Shown one piece after another: positions 1 to 8,886 of a stretch of 64,000 nt of DNA (its first letter is position 1; each line of letters opens with the position of its first letter). This DNA comes from an uncultured marine group III euryarchaeote. Lineage in GTDB: Archaea > Thermoplasmatota > Poseidoniia > MGIII > CG-Epi1. The notes under the pieces were generated by a model. It saw only the letters and a list, made by a program, of their open reading frames with translations, was not told the DNA's origin and ran no database searches. The DNA lies in contig CACOJW010000007.1 of assembly GCA_902627615.1 (NCBI GenBank), forward strand, positions 1-64,000, in the 5' to 3' direction. Position numbers and translations under genes: made by a program.

Positions 1-61
1 AGACTTTTCTTCGTTTAAGGTCTTCAAAGATTTTTCCGGGAGTCTCTCTAAAGACTTTCAT
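1..61 (-). CDS. Partial ORF, N-terminus of an unknown protein running off the window
   Basis: An ATG at position 61 on the minus strand opens a frame that stays open for 20 codons to the window edge. It begins MKVFRETP and is rich in charged residues. It diverges from hutI with about 57 bases between the two starts. No clear TATA-like box sits at the leaderless distance upstream, and the fragment is too short to name a family. It could be the start of a real gene, possibly one linked to histidine breakdown given its neighbour, but that is only inference. Confidence 0.35.
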   Translation of the reverse strand, partial: MKVFRETPGKIFEDLKRRKV

Positions 62-118
62 TTCAAGCATTATTCGGCAGAGAACCGATGTCTTTATGAA
101 CTTGTCCTATTGGAATTT

Positions 119-1324
119 ATGCTTCTTTTACGCGGAGCCTCAGAAGTTGTCACGCCTCCGGAAACTTCAGTTCCTCTTTCAGGCGAGGCAATGGGTGTAG
201 TTGAAAGACATTCAAATTCAGACGTTTTAATCGAAGGAAATAGGATTGTAGCAGTAGGGAAAAAATTAGAATGCGAAGCAGATGAAGTTATAGATGTGAA
301 AGGTAAAGTCATTGTTCCTGGCTTTGTAGATCCACATACGCATTTGGTATGGGCAGGATCTAGGGAGCATGAGCTTGAGTGGAAATTGCAAGGGCGTACT
401 TACCAAGAGATACTAGCAAGCGGAGGAGGTATTTTGCGCACAGTTAAAGAAACTCGAAATTCAAATATAGAAGAATTAAAAGAGGAATCTCTTTACCGAT
501 TTAAAAATGCAGTTAAATCAGGCAGTACTACTGTGGAGATAAAGTCAGGGTACGGATTAGAATTAGAAACTGAGTTAAAGCAATTGAAAGTTGCCAATTG
601 GCTGGGTAAATTGGGGCTTGCTGAAACAGTAGTTACTTTCATGGGTGCTCATGCTTTACCAGAGGGAAAAGATCGTAGAGAGTATGTTTCAGAAGTTATC
701 AATATGATTTCTGAAGTTAAGGATTTGGCAGTTTTTTGTGATGTTTTCTGCGAAGAAGGAGCTTTTACGGAAGATGAATCTAGAAAGATACTTCATGAGG
801 CACTAAAGCAAGGCCTTGGGTTAAAAATCCATGCCGATGAATTTGGTGACACTGGTGGAGGACGCCTTGCAGCTGAATTAGGAGTTGTAAGTGCAGATCA
901 CTTAGCAGGTTCTACTATTGATACGATAGTTGAGCTTAGGGAAGCCGGAACAATTGGTGTACTTTTGCCAGGTACTCCTTTTGCTATTTTATCTGATAAT
1001 TTTGCACCTGCCAGAAAAATGGTAGCAAATAATTTGCCATTAGCTTTAGCAACTGATTGCAATCCAAATTGTTATACTGAATCAATGCAATTAGTACAAC
1101 AATTAGCAGTATTTCGAATGAAAATGTCTCCTGCTGAAGCACTAGTTGCTTCTACAGTAAATTCTGCATTTGCTGTAGGTAAAACAGACAGAGGGTGCAT
1201 TGCCGAAGGTTGGCGTGCAGATTTACTTATTTGTGATGTTCCAGACTACAGGCATTTAACCTATCATTTTGGTAAAAATCATGTCGATTCAGTTATAATC
1301 GGCGGGAAAGTTGTAGATGCCTGA
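119..1324 (+). CDS. hutI: Imidazolonepropionase
   Basis: Hydrolyses 4-imidazolone-5-propionate to N-formimino-L-glutamate, the third step of histidine degradation, in the cytoplasm. It is an amidohydrolase-fold protein of about 400 residues, the normal length for HutI. Family signatures visible: VPGFVDPHTHLVWAGSREHE near residue 70 with the metal-binding His-x-His, the GGGI..TV..TR substrate loop near residue 105, GAHALP near 180, IHADEFGDTGGG near 240, and ATDCNPN near 320. The frame extends to a TTG at 110, but I prefer the ATG at 119 because a TATA-like tttatgaa at 91-98 lies about 25 bases upstream, fitting a leaderless mRNA. No other hut gene is recognisable in the window. The stop overlaps the start of the next gene by 8 bases, so the two are probably cotranscribed. 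Confidence 0.93.
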   Translation: MLLLRGASEVVTPPETSVPLSGEAMGVVERHSNSDVLIEGNRIVAVGKKLECEADEVIDVKGKVIVPGFVDPHTHLVWAGSREHELEWKLQGRTYQEILASGGGILRTVKETRNSNIEELKEESLYRFKNAVKSGSTTVEIKSGYGLELETELKQLKVANWLGKLGLAETVVTFMGAHALPEGKDRREYVSEVINMISEVKDLAVFCDVFCEEGAFTEDESRKILHEALKQGLGLKIHADEFGDTGGGRLAAELGVVSADHLAGSTIDTIVELREAGTIGVLLPGTPFAILSDNFAPARKMVANNLPLALATDCNPNCYTESMQLVQQLAVFRMKMSPAEALVASTVNSAFAVGKTDRGCIAEGWRADLLICDVPDYRHLTYHFGKNHVDSVIIGGKVVDA

Positions 1325-2294
1325 GCCGATTAAAAAAGTTGGAAGAGCTTTGTGGAATGTTTCCCTCTACACACTTTCTATTCCAGAGAGGTATTTGAGA
1401 GGCCTCACAGCACTGACAGGAGGTATGTTGAAAGAAACAACTGATTTGGTTGTTCCAGATTTTGTGCAAGATACAACTAGTTACAATATATTTGTCGGCA
1501 ATCTTTTACGTTTTGCAGTTGAAAATGTTGGCGGCGTGGAGGGATTGTATGAGGATGATAGTTTAGAAGGAGAGTATGCAACTCGTAAAGTAATTGGCAA
1601 CGCCATAGAAGGTGTTGGTATTGCTACAGTTCATGCATCCCCTTTATGGATATTTGCATTTTTTGCAGATTCTGTTAAGGGAGGACAAGCATATCTTGAT
1701 AGATTGAGTGATGAATTGGTTGAGAGAGGATATATAGAATCTGAGAAGACGTCTAAATCACTCAAAGGTTTATTAGAAGGTATAGAAAAAACAACAAGCA
1801 GTTTTGCACAAAATATAGACACACCACCACTTTCTAAGGATGAAATTATAGATAATATAAGTGAGATTCGTGATTCAATTAATGAATTGTGGGTGACTAC
1901 TGGTAAAGCGGCAGGAGATATTACGGAAGATGTTGGAGATATAATGCAAGAATTTATTGATACTGCTAATGAAGAAGGCCAATCATTTTTAGAATTAGGA
2001 GGACTCATGACACTTCAGGCCACCTCTCGAGCTAAAAAAGCAGCAGGAATGGCTATAACAGCACCTCATGTTGCAGGTAAGATGCTTTCAGAGAACATCT
2101 TGGGCTATTATAGAGATACACTTACAGACATTCACGAACATGGATATGCACAAGTTGCAAGCGAAGTCATAGATCCTTATGGCAATGCGATTTTGAAGCA
2201 GTTTGATGCTAACAAAGAAACTTGGACTGAAAAAATATTCAAAGGTTCAGTTAGTGGCTTGCAGTCTATTTTTGGAATGCAAACCTCCAAATAG
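1317..2294 (+). CDS. Conserved hypothetical protein (about 325 aa), cotranscribed with hutI
   Basis: I do not recognise a named function. The 325-residue protein starts MPEPIKKVGRALWNVSLYTL and contains the phrase IPERYLRGLTAL; my memory is that similar uncharacterised proteins with the W-N-V-S-L-Y and P-E-R-Y-L-R-G phrases occur in bacteria, which I cannot check here. One moderately hydrophobic stretch (ASPLWIFAFFADSV, near residue 105) could associate with a membrane, but there is no signal peptide or clear transmembrane helix. The rest is mostly amphipathic helix with acidic patches, and the C-terminus includes ETWTEKIFKG. It overlaps hutI by 8 bases (ATGCCTGA), which indicates translational coupling. 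Any link to histidine metabolism is inference from position only. Confidence 0.75.
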   Translation: MPEPIKKVGRALWNVSLYTLSIPERYLRGLTALTGGMLKETTDLVVPDFVQDTTSYNIFVGNLLRFAVENVGGVEGLYEDDSLEGEYATRKVIGNAIEGVGIATVHASPLWIFAFFADSVKGGQAYLDRLSDELVERGYIESEKTSKSLKGLLEGIEKTTSSFAQNIDTPPLSKDEIIDNISEIRDSINELWVTTGKAAGDITEDVGDIMQEFIDTANEEGQSFLELGGLMTLQATSRAKKAAGMAITAPHVAGKMLSENILGYYRDTLTDIHEHGYAQVASEVIDPYGNAILKQFDANKETWTEKIFKGSVSGLQSIFGMQTSK

Positions 2295-2314
2295 TAGCTT
2301 AGAAAGGAGGTAGA

Positions 2315-2623
2315 GCTGGACTTGGCTGGGGAGCTAGACGTACCCTGTGACCCTCAACCGCCTTTAGGGGGAGCGACGGCTGGTGGCGGCGCATCCAGTG
2401 GGCTGTCTAATCCGCATTACAACTGAGATATCCTGTCCCTCGGGGTTGCAGGTGATTGCAGAGATTTACCGGAGGGTAGATTTCGGATCTTAATCATGGA
2501 AACCGGGTCAGGCCCGGAAGGGAGCAGCCTTACCGTGGACTTCCGACGCTCGAGTGGGTCGCGGGGTTGAGAAGGAATGCGGTGTCTGACATTCCACCAG
2601 GACGACAACATCAGTGGTCTGGC
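2315..2623 (+). ncRNA. Signal recognition particle 7S RNA (archaeal type)
   Basis: RNA scaffold of the SRP, which delivers ribosomes making membrane and secreted proteins to the translocon. The conserved domain IV (helix 8) core, GTCAGGCCCGGAAGGGAGCA, lies about 2507-2526 with its GGAA tetraloop and symmetrical-loop bases. The Alu-type 5' domain is recognisable from GGCTGGGGAGC and GTACCCTGTGACCC at about 2324-2353. I placed the ends by pairing: GCTGGACT (2315-2322) pairs with GGTCTGGC (2616-2623) through 8 base pairs including three G-U, matching archaeal helix 1. The length of about 309 nt is typical. It is far more GC-rich than its surroundings. Ends are uncertain by a few bases. Its 3' end lies 2 bases from the stop of the convergent ccmF gene. 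Confidence 0.95.
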
Positions 2624-2625
2624 AC

Positions 2626-4581
2626 TTAACTTGATAATCTTACAAGCCAATTTTTACCAGGCTTCCAATCAGTAAACATAGTTGTTAACATTCCAAGAAT
2701 AGTAAGAAATGCACCTATCCAAACTAAAAAGATTCCAGGAATCTCTCTCACAGTTATTGTCGCGCTTGTTTGATTCTCATCAGTTCCTGGAGTTACACTA
2801 TTTAGTGTGATATATATGTCTCGATGTATTTCATGTTTAAGATAAATTTGTGTAGTCTCTTGGTTAGTCACGCTTTGAACAGTTTTAGATATTTTATCAT
2901 TTACAACTGTTTCTCCAGTTTCTCTATCGGCAAGCATGATGTCTGCTTTAACCTCAACTTCAGTTCCATCATTATTCATGCTAATGTCAGTTAGCTCGAG
3001 AATGAAATTACCAGCTAGTTTTCTTTCACCTTCGTCTAGCGTGACACTATTTTCTGAGCCCAATCCGTAAGAGAAGCAATATCCTATTATGATTAGCATA
3101 ATTCCTAAATGAGCCGTGTAAGGCCCCCACGCTTTTAGCATAGGTAGCAATTTCTTAGTTCGATATTTGTGAAGGTATTTAATTATTGAATATCCACATA
3201 CTAATGCCCATGGAATCATAGCTCCGACCATCCAAGCTTTTCCTTCAGAGAGGAAAGCGTAAATTATGCTGAAAATTCCACAAATAGTAACGATAGCTAA
3301 AATTTTTTGTAAGTCCATAAATGGTCTTAATGTATGAATAGTAAAAATTCCTGCTAAAATAATTACAAAGGGAGCCAGTCGCACATCAAATACTTCGGGA
3401 GCGAGATAGCCATTTGCCCTAACTAATAGTAGTACGAGAGTTACAGTTAGAATTAACAATTGAGTGTAAATGGCAGCAAAAAAAGTATTATCTTCACTAA
3501 AGAAATCCTCTAAAGTATCATATTTTTCGTTTTTTTCATTATCTTCTTTTTCTTTGTATTTTTTCAGCACAATAATAAGAGTAATGATTAGCGTAAGAAT
3601 CATCATTATGAAAAAGCCTCTAACTGAAAGATCATTCTCCAAAACATAGCTCAGTCTACTCCAAGTACCTCCCGTATCCTCTACTATGAAGGAATGAACT
3701 GAAGACCAAATTCCACCCCTTGTTACAAATGATTCTAGAAGAACTAGAACAAAAGTTAGCATAGCCAATAATGGACCTAATACGGAATAGGTTTTTTTTC
3801 TTCTAGACATAATAGAGGTGTGAAGTAAAGTAGTCATAGAAAACCAAGGCAAAAGGCCTGCGGTTTCCACAGGGTCCCATGCCCAATATCCTCCCCAACC
3901 CAAAGTTACATAGGCCCAAAATCCACCGATGATAAGAGCAAGACTCATACCTATCCATGAGCCTCGCCCCCACCTCTTGATAGTGTCATTCCAACGTTTA
4001 TCTTCGGTTATCAGAAAAGATATTCCAGATGCATAAAGCAATACAATCATTCCATATGATATGAAAACAATTGGCGGGTGTATTATCATATAAGGAGATA
4101 ATAAAAGCGGGTTCAACCCTTTACCATCATCTGGTGTATTTTCATTTAAACTGAATGGATTGATATACAGTTGAATAATTGCTAAAGACAGGAGCAAAAT
4201 CATTCCAAAGAGTGAGGTTAGTTCACGCTGCTTACTGCTTTTTTTATCGAAGAATCGTTCCAATACTAGAGTTAAGATTGTAGCCCAAGACCATATGAGT
4301 AGGGTCCCGTCTCTCCCGGCCCATAATCCAGCTAATTTGTACCAGATTGAAAGATCATTTGCAGAATAATCAGAGACATACTCAAATCTTAGATTCGTCG
4401 TCAAAAAATAATAAGAAAGAAGAAGTAATAAGAATGTATGATTTCCTAAAATAACATATAGTAAAGAATCGTATTTTTTGTCATTTTTTTTTTGACTTCT
4501 TGAGAGATTTTGGTATCCGAAATAAATTGCGAAAAGTATCAGTAACGGGTTAAGATAAATTAATATTTCACCAAAATTCAT
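2626..4581 (-). CDS. ccmF: Cytochrome c maturation protein CcmF (heme lyase subunit)
   Basis: Integral membrane protein of system I cytochrome c maturation; with CcmH it transfers heme from CcmE to apocytochrome c on the outer face of the membrane. About 650 residues and some 14-15 hydrophobic helices, as in the family. The tryptophan-rich WWD heme-handling motif is clear (WGGYWAWDPVETAGLLPW, near residue 226), as are the LWAGRDGTLLIW and HPPIVFISYG motifs. Near the C-terminus is a soluble beta-rich segment followed by a last helix. The frame extends to an ATG at 4623, but the ATG at 4581 forms an ATGA overlap with the stop of the upstream gene and gives a proper N-terminus (MNFGEILIYLNP), so I chose it. 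No CcmC, CcmE or CcmH is seen nearby. Confidence 0.93.
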   Translation of the reverse strand: MNFGEILIYLNPLLILFAIYFGYQNLSRSQKKNDKKYDSLLYVILGNHTFLLLLLSYYFLTTNLRFEYVSDYSANDLSIWYKLAGLWAGRDGTLLIWSWATILTLVLERFFDKKSSKQRELTSLFGMILLLSLAIIQLYINPFSLNENTPDDGKGLNPLLLSPYMIIHPPIVFISYGMIVLLYASGISFLITEDKRWNDTIKRWGRGSWIGMSLALIIGGFWAYVTLGWGGYWAWDPVETAGLLPWFSMTTLLHTSIMSRRKKTYSVLGPLLAMLTFVLVLLESFVTRGGIWSSVHSFIVEDTGGTWSRLSYVLENDLSVRGFFIMMILTLIITLIIVLKKYKEKEDNEKNEKYDTLEDFFSEDNTFFAAIYTQLLILTVTLVLLLVRANGYLAPEVFDVRLAPFVIILAGIFTIHTLRPFMDLQKILAIVTICGIFSIIYAFLSEGKAWMVGAMIPWALVCGYSIIKYLHKYRTKKLLPMLKAWGPYTAHLGIMLIIIGYCFSYGLGSENSVTLDEGERKLAGNFILELTDISMNNDGTEVEVKADIMLADRETGETVVNDKISKTVQSVTNQETTQIYLKHEIHRDIYITLNSVTPGTDENQTSATITVREIPGIFLVWIGAFLTILGMLTTMFTDWKPGKNWLVRLSS

Positions 4582-5063
4582 CGTCTGCCAATAAATGATA
4601 TGGTGGTAATTAAAATTAAACATGAAAGAAAGCTGAGTGTAGAAAGTGAAGAATCTTCACTAGATTTATCAACTTTGACATTAACTTTAAAGTAATAGGA
4701 ATCTTCCATTTTTTCTACTTCCATACCTTCGTAATAGCTGTATTCACTTGCAGGTATTTTTTCTACGCTGCTATCGTTTTTTTCTAATTCGTATTTATAT
4801 CCAGGATAGTCATTACTTTTCACTTCATATGTAAATTGGAACCGCCCATTTACACTGTCATTTCGTTCCATAGTTTCAGGTTTATAGCAAGTGTGAGGAT
4901 CTTCTAGCGTACAAACATAAAATGTAACTGACTTTACATCTTCTTCAGCATCGATCCATGCAGTGAATTTCTCACCCTCGCTTACTTCATTAGGTGAATG
5001 AGAAATTTCGGCAAAAGCAGAAGGTAGCAAGAGGGCCAGTGCAAAAATCAGTATTCGTTTCAT
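4578..5063 (-). CDS. Small secreted membrane-anchored protein, upstream partner of ccmF
   Basis: A 161-residue protein of unknown function. A signal peptide is evident (MKRILIFALALLLPSAFA), followed by a beta-rich segment that looks Ig-like, with two cysteines (VCTLEDPHTC, near residue 50) that could form a disulfide or bind a metal. A C-terminal hydrophobic helix (LSFLSCLILITTISFIG) ends in two arginines. It would therefore sit outside the cell, anchored in the membrane. It shares an ATGA overlap with ccmF, so a role in handling cytochrome c or in copper or thiol chemistry is a reasonable guess, but no CcmH-type CxxC motif is present. I see no named domain. Confidence 0.75.
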   Translation of the reverse strand: MKRILIFALALLLPSAFAEISHSPNEVSEGEKFTAWIDAEEDVKSVTFYVCTLEDPHTCYKPETMERNDSVNGRFQFTYEVKSNDYPGYKYELEKNDSSVEKIPASEYSYYEGMEVEKMEDSYYFKVNVKVDKSSEDSSLSTLSFLSCLILITTISFIGRR

Positions 5064-5093
5064 ATTGGATTGTCTAACTAGTCCTTGAGTTTA

Positions 5094-5291
5094 TTAATCT
5101 TTTTCATTCTTTTTTTTCCATCTAATCCAACTAATTGAAAAACCTGCAACAGAAAATAGGAAAAATATAGGATACATTGCATCCATCCAGACGCCAGCTA
5201 AAGAAACACCTCCCAAGGTTACAACAAGCATGCACAGAAGGGAGACAATGCCAATTATTAAAAATGGTTCATAATCATGCTCCCAATCCAT
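5094..5291 (-). CDS. Small two-helix membrane protein
   Basis: A 65-residue protein with two predicted membrane helices (FLIIGIVSLLCMLVVTLGG and MYPIFFLFSVAGFSISWI) and a lysine-rich C-terminus that should face the cytoplasm. Function unknown. It lies 30 bases upstream of the secreted protein that precedes ccmF, so the three genes probably form one minus-strand operon. A symmetrical TATA-like element at 5316-5326 lies about 30 bases upstream of its ATG and could serve both this gene and divergent coaD. The charge distribution and the promoter argue that the ORF is real despite its size. It could be a subunit of the cytochrome maturation machinery, by position only. Confidence 0.6.
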   Translation of the reverse strand: MDWEHDYEPFLIIGIVSLLCMLVVTLGGVSLAGVWMDAMYPIFFLFSVAGFSISWIRWKKKNEKD

Positions 5292-5314
5292 ATGTCCTCT
5301 AAATTGCCTAAAGG

Positions 5315-5327
5315 GTTATATTATACT
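5315..5327. promoter_or_regulatory. Shared TATA-like element between divergent genes
   Basis: The sequence GTTATATTATAC reads as a TATA box on both strands. Its centre is about 24 bases before the coaD ATG (5344) and about 30 bases before the minus-strand ATG at 5291. The 52-base divergent gap has no other clear box. Confidence 0.5.
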
Positions 5328-5343
5328 TCACTCGTTTCAAAAG

Positions 5344-5802
5344 ATGAGCCGAGTTTGTATGGGCGGAACTTTTGACATATTGCATATTGGTCATAAAAAT
5401 TTACTGATTCGAGCCTCGTTAGAGAGTGATGAAGTCTTGATTGGTTTAACTACTGATCAGAGGGCTCGAGCAGGCCGTGAATCTGAAGTTTTAAATTCGT
5501 ATGATATACGAAAAGAAAATTTAGAATCTTATTTAGCTTCAGAGGGCTTATTAGAAAAATTTACCATAGTTCCTCTTAGTAATGATTGGGGCCCTTCCGT
5601 TATTGATAAAGATTTTGATGCGATAGTAGTTTCAGAAGAAACAAAGAAAACAGCAGACAGAATAAATTCTATACGTGCAAGTGAAGGAAAAAATCAATTA
5701 TCCGTAATTATAGTACCATTAGTTTTGGCAGATGATGGCCAAATAATAAGCAGTAGTAGAATAAGAAAACAAGAGATAGATGTTGAAGGTAAGTTAACCT
5801 AA
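5344..5802 (+). CDS. coaD: Phosphopantetheine adenylyltransferase, archaeal type
   Basis: Transfers AMP from ATP to 4'-phosphopantetheine to form dephospho-CoA, the fourth step of CoA biosynthesis from pantothenate. The 152-residue protein has the nucleotidyltransferase signature GGTFDILHIGHKNLL at residue 7 (the T/HxGH ATP site), the central IGLTTDQRAR, the archaeal-family motif IVVSEETKKTADRINSIR near residue 98, and the C-terminal IISSSRIRKQEID, which corresponds to the ISSTRI nucleotide-binding motif. These last two separate the archaeal PPAT family from bacterial CoaD and from FAD synthetase RibL. The gene is probably leaderless from the shared TATA element. UPF0147 follows 60 bases downstream. 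Confidence 0.88.
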   Translation: MSRVCMGGTFDILHIGHKNLLIRASLESDEVLIGLTTDQRARAGRESEVLNSYDIRKENLESYLASEGLLEKFTIVPLSNDWGPSVIDKDFDAIVVSEETKKTADRINSIRASEGKNQLSVIIVPLVLADDGQIISSSRIRKQEIDVEGKLT

Positions 5803-5861
5803 CTCTTATACATACCCCCTAGATGCGAGCGCATCAAGCATTGATTCTTGGAGTTTTATTT

Positions 5862-6143
5862 ATGGTTGAAGAAATGATATCCGATTTGTCGCAAGATATA
5901 CGCGTTTCGATTGCTGAAGATTCTTCAGTTCCTAGAAATGTTCGCTCTAATGTAGTTACAGGTTTAGAGACTTATTTGATGAATGAAAAGGATGATTTAG
6001 ATTTAAGAATATATTCTACAATTTCAGTCCTTGAAGAACAAATAAACGATACAAACATACCACAACACGCTCGAACACGTCTGTTTGAATTTATACGTGA
6101 TCTAGAAGGTATAGTTAGAAAGTGGGATAATAAGGCCAAGTAA
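5862..6143 (+). CDS. UPF0147 family protein
   Basis: Archaeal conserved protein of unknown biochemical function. The 93-residue product is all helical and shows the family motifs SVPRNVRSNV near residue 25 and IPQHARTRLFEFIRDLE near residue 70. An upstream ATG at 5823 would add 13 hydrophobic residues, but a TATA-like cttatacata at about 5803-5812 would start transcription downstream of 5823, and family members are about 85-95 residues long, so I prefer 5862. The protein should be cytoplasmic. Confidence 0.82.
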   Translation: MVEEMISDLSQDIRVSIAEDSSVPRNVRSNVVTGLETYLMNEKDDLDLRIYSTISVLEEQINDTNIPQHARTRLFEFIRDLEGIVRKWDNKAK

Positions 6144-6191
6144 CCTATTTTTGACTTAACTTACCTTTTTTTTTGTAGGGGATACCTATTT

Positions 6192-8876
6192 ATGACCTTT
6201 TTTTGTCAATCATATGTGAGCCGAAGTCAAATTCTGTCAGTGATTTTGTCGTTGACTATTTTAGGTGTTGCATTTTCTTGGACTCCAGTTAACGCTGAGG
6301 AAGTTATCGATCAAGAGGAAGATGTGTGCTTATTTTTGTTCAGTGAAAATGGCATTGGCAAACTTCACACAAGGGAATCTGGAGGTCATGGCGATACTGA
6401 GACAGTAAGGATTCAACCGAATGGAGGCAACGTATTTTTTGCCCTAAATTTTAGCCTTCAGTCAGATTTGCTAGCCAAATCATATCGCTCAGATGTGGGC
6501 TTTCATATTTACCTACACGGGAGTACAACTTCGTTTTTCGACACGGGAGAGTTACAGATTCATGTTAGAGACGGAACAACAATGACAAATGGAGAAATTA
6601 TAGCTTCAGGTACAATAAACATTCCTACTTTTGGTTCAGCATCTGAAGTTCATGTAGATGTTCCTTGGGAGGATAGTTATGGCCCTGAATATACTTTTGA
6701 TGTAGACAATTACATAGTTTTAGAATTAGTTAACGACGAAAGTACGACTGTAGATATTAACCTTGATTCAGGAATGGAACAAGGTTGTAAACAGGATAAT
6801 GGCCAACTTAATGAAGGTGGAGATGGTGAAACTGCCTCTAGACTAATAATTAATACTAACCCAGTAACAGATATTGTAGTAGTAACTGAATCTTACAATT
6901 TAGAGACTGTAGATTCGGAGGATAAATTAGAAACTACAAATTTTGACCCTTATTTACCTGCTGAATTATCAAAAATATTTGTTTCAGCTGAAGCTACAAA
7001 TGCTTTTGGAACATATGACATTACCTCGTTTAAAGTATATTTTTTAGATCCTAGCGGAGATGAACTTTTTGTCGGTGAGCAGGAAGTTGATGAGCCTTCT
7101 CAGGTTACAGGTCCAAATGTTTTCGATGATATCATTTGGAACTACAATGATCCAGTAGATACAGGTAGTAATCAGAATGGCAAGGGGACTTATACTGCTA
7201 AAGTAACAGCAGTAGATCAACAAGGAAATGAATTTTCTTTGAATCAACCAATACAAATGGATGCTTATGGAGTTTATTTGTCTACGCCAGAACCTGAGCA
7301 AAGTGTTGCAGTAGGTGGTCAAGTAGAGTATCAAATATTTGTTTTGAACTCAGGAGATGAAAATGATGTATTTACAATCACTCCGAGTGAAACTTCAGAT
7401 AATTGGGAAGTAGAACCTGAATCTTGGACAAGTAGTTCCTTGGGCCCCGGTGATGAGCAGGCTGTGACTTTCACAATATCTGCAGCAGATTCTACAGAGA
7501 TGGTTGGTAAGAATACAGCAGTTGTTTTTACAGCCCAATCACAAAATTCTGTTACACCAGTAAATTTTGATTTAAGCACTAAAATTTCAGTTGGAGCTGA
7601 ATATGAATTATCATTATATTTTGATGATCCCGTATCAGGTCAAGCTGTCACAAATCTAAATGCTAATGGAGTGGCAGGCGAATGGAATCCATATTCCTTA
7701 AGTATAGCCAATTTGGGGCAAGATACAGATTCAGCATTATTAATTGCTCAAGTAGGTGGGGAAGACACTGGGGATTGGGGAGTTAAATTTGAATACGGAG
7801 ATTCAAATTCTGGTTCCATAACAGTACCAGACATCCCTAGGGCCGGGGACGGCAATAATGTAGTAAATGTTACAGTTTGGGTTAAGCCGGGAGTAAGTGG
7901 CAGTACAGAATTTGCACCCATTCAAATAATTGGCACTTCACAAGGTAACGATACTAAAAGTGATACTGCTACACTTTCCTTGACGCGAACCTTTGGTTTG
8001 GTTTTTAGCGTTACACCTCAAGGTTCCTCAGGAATATTTGTTAACAAGCAAGCAGGTGAATCCTTTAACATAGATATGCTTCTAGAGTCAGCAGTACAAG
8101 ATGATCACACGATTATCTTGGACGTTGAAAGCTTTCCTTCTGGTTGGTCTTATAATTATAAAGATGAAACTGGCGCTACAGTAACTGAGGTTAGTTTGGC
8201 AGGTGGCGAATCTAAAGTTTTAGACTTACTTGTTACAGTAGGCAGTCAAGCGACTTATGATGAGGAAGGCTATTCTTTCAAGGCAGTTGCCTCTGCGCTC
8301 TCAGATTCAAATTTAATGGGTCGCCAATCAATTGAAGTTTTTCTCAAATTGACAGATGGTTTCACGTTCTCTTCCTTAAAATATAAGGAGGAGATGGGTC
8401 CTGGAGATAAGTTTGTATTTTTATTAAATTTAGAAAATAATGCAAACGGAGATGATAGATTTACTTTGTCGGCACCTTCAGTCCCCTCAGGATGGAGAGT
8501 TGTTTTTCCTAAAGGGCAAATTTTTGATGTACCAGCAGGCCGTTCAACTACGGCAGAGATAGAGATTACAGCTTCAGATGATTCTAGAGATGGAGATCAA
8601 GTCACAATAGACATATCAATAAGAAGTGATTTGTCTAATAGTGAATCGACACAAAGTTTTGTAGTTGAAATAGAGCAAGGTTTTACTGCCAAACTAGTAA
8701 ATACATTTTCTGATCTTTGGTATATTTTTGCATTTTTAGGAATAATTATGGTAATTGGTTACATTACCTATTCACGCCAAGATGATGATTGGGAATACGA
8801 AGATGATGATGAAGATTCCTCATATCAAGAGGAAACTACAGATGAACCTGATGATGACTGGGACGATTGGAATTAA
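6192..8876 (+). CDS. Large surface protein with NEW3/Ig-like repeats and a C-terminal anchor
   Basis: An 894-residue secreted protein: N-terminal signal peptide (about residues 10-35, ending ...SWTPVNAEE), a long beta-sheet ectodomain, one C-terminal helix (IFAFLGIIMVIGYITY) and a very acidic cytoplasmic tail rich in D, E and W. From about residue 365 the ectodomain contains successive modules of about 110-130 residues resembling NEW3/CARDB-type Ig-like domains; a typical phrase is VAVGGQVEYQIFVLNSGDEN, and it recurs as NKQAGESFNIDMLLES and MGPGDKFVFLLNLENNANGD. The first 200 residues form a separate domain with two cysteines. No catalytic motif is visible. Such proteins often form or decorate the archaeal cell envelope, but the ligand is unknown. 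Confidence 0.8.
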   Translation: MTFFCQSYVSRSQILSVILSLTILGVAFSWTPVNAEEVIDQEEDVCLFLFSENGIGKLHTRESGGHGDTETVRIQPNGGNVFFALNFSLQSDLLAKSYRSDVGFHIYLHGSTTSFFDTGELQIHVRDGTTMTNGEIIASGTINIPTFGSASEVHVDVPWEDSYGPEYTFDVDNYIVLELVNDESTTVDINLDSGMEQGCKQDNGQLNEGGDGETASRLIINTNPVTDIVVVTESYNLETVDSEDKLETTNFDPYLPAELSKIFVSAEATNAFGTYDITSFKVYFLDPSGDELFVGEQEVDEPSQVTGPNVFDDIIWNYNDPVDTGSNQNGKGTYTAKVTAVDQQGNEFSLNQPIQMDAYGVYLSTPEPEQSVAVGGQVEYQIFVLNSGDENDVFTITPSETSDNWEVEPESWTSSSLGPGDEQAVTFTISAADSTEMVGKNTAVVFTAQSQNSVTPVNFDLSTKISVGAEYELSLYFDDPVSGQAVTNLNANGVAGEWNPYSLSIANLGQDTDSALLIAQVGGEDTGDWGVKFEYGDSNSGSITVPDIPRAGDGNNVVNVTVWVKPGVSGSTEFAPIQIIGTSQGNDTKSDTATLSLTRTFGLVFSVTPQGSSGIFVNKQAGESFNIDMLLESAVQDDHTIILDVESFPSGWSYNYKDETGATVTEVSLAGGESKVLDLLVTVGSQATYDEEGYSFKAVASALSDSNLMGRQSIEVFLKLTDGFTFSSLKYKEEMGPGDKFVFLLNLENNANGDDRFTLSAPSVPSGWRVVFPKGQIFDVPAGRSTTAEIEITASDDSRDGDQVTIDISIRSDLSNSESTQSFVVEIEQGFTAKLVNTFSDLWYIFAFLGIIMVIGYITYSRQDDDWEYEDDDEDSSYQEETTDEPDDDWDDWN

Positions 8877-8886
8877 GGCAATCTAA

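Noticed and set aside
2417-2650. 77-residue minus-strand ORF
   Set aside because: It lies almost wholly inside the SRP RNA, whose conserved core explains the sequence.
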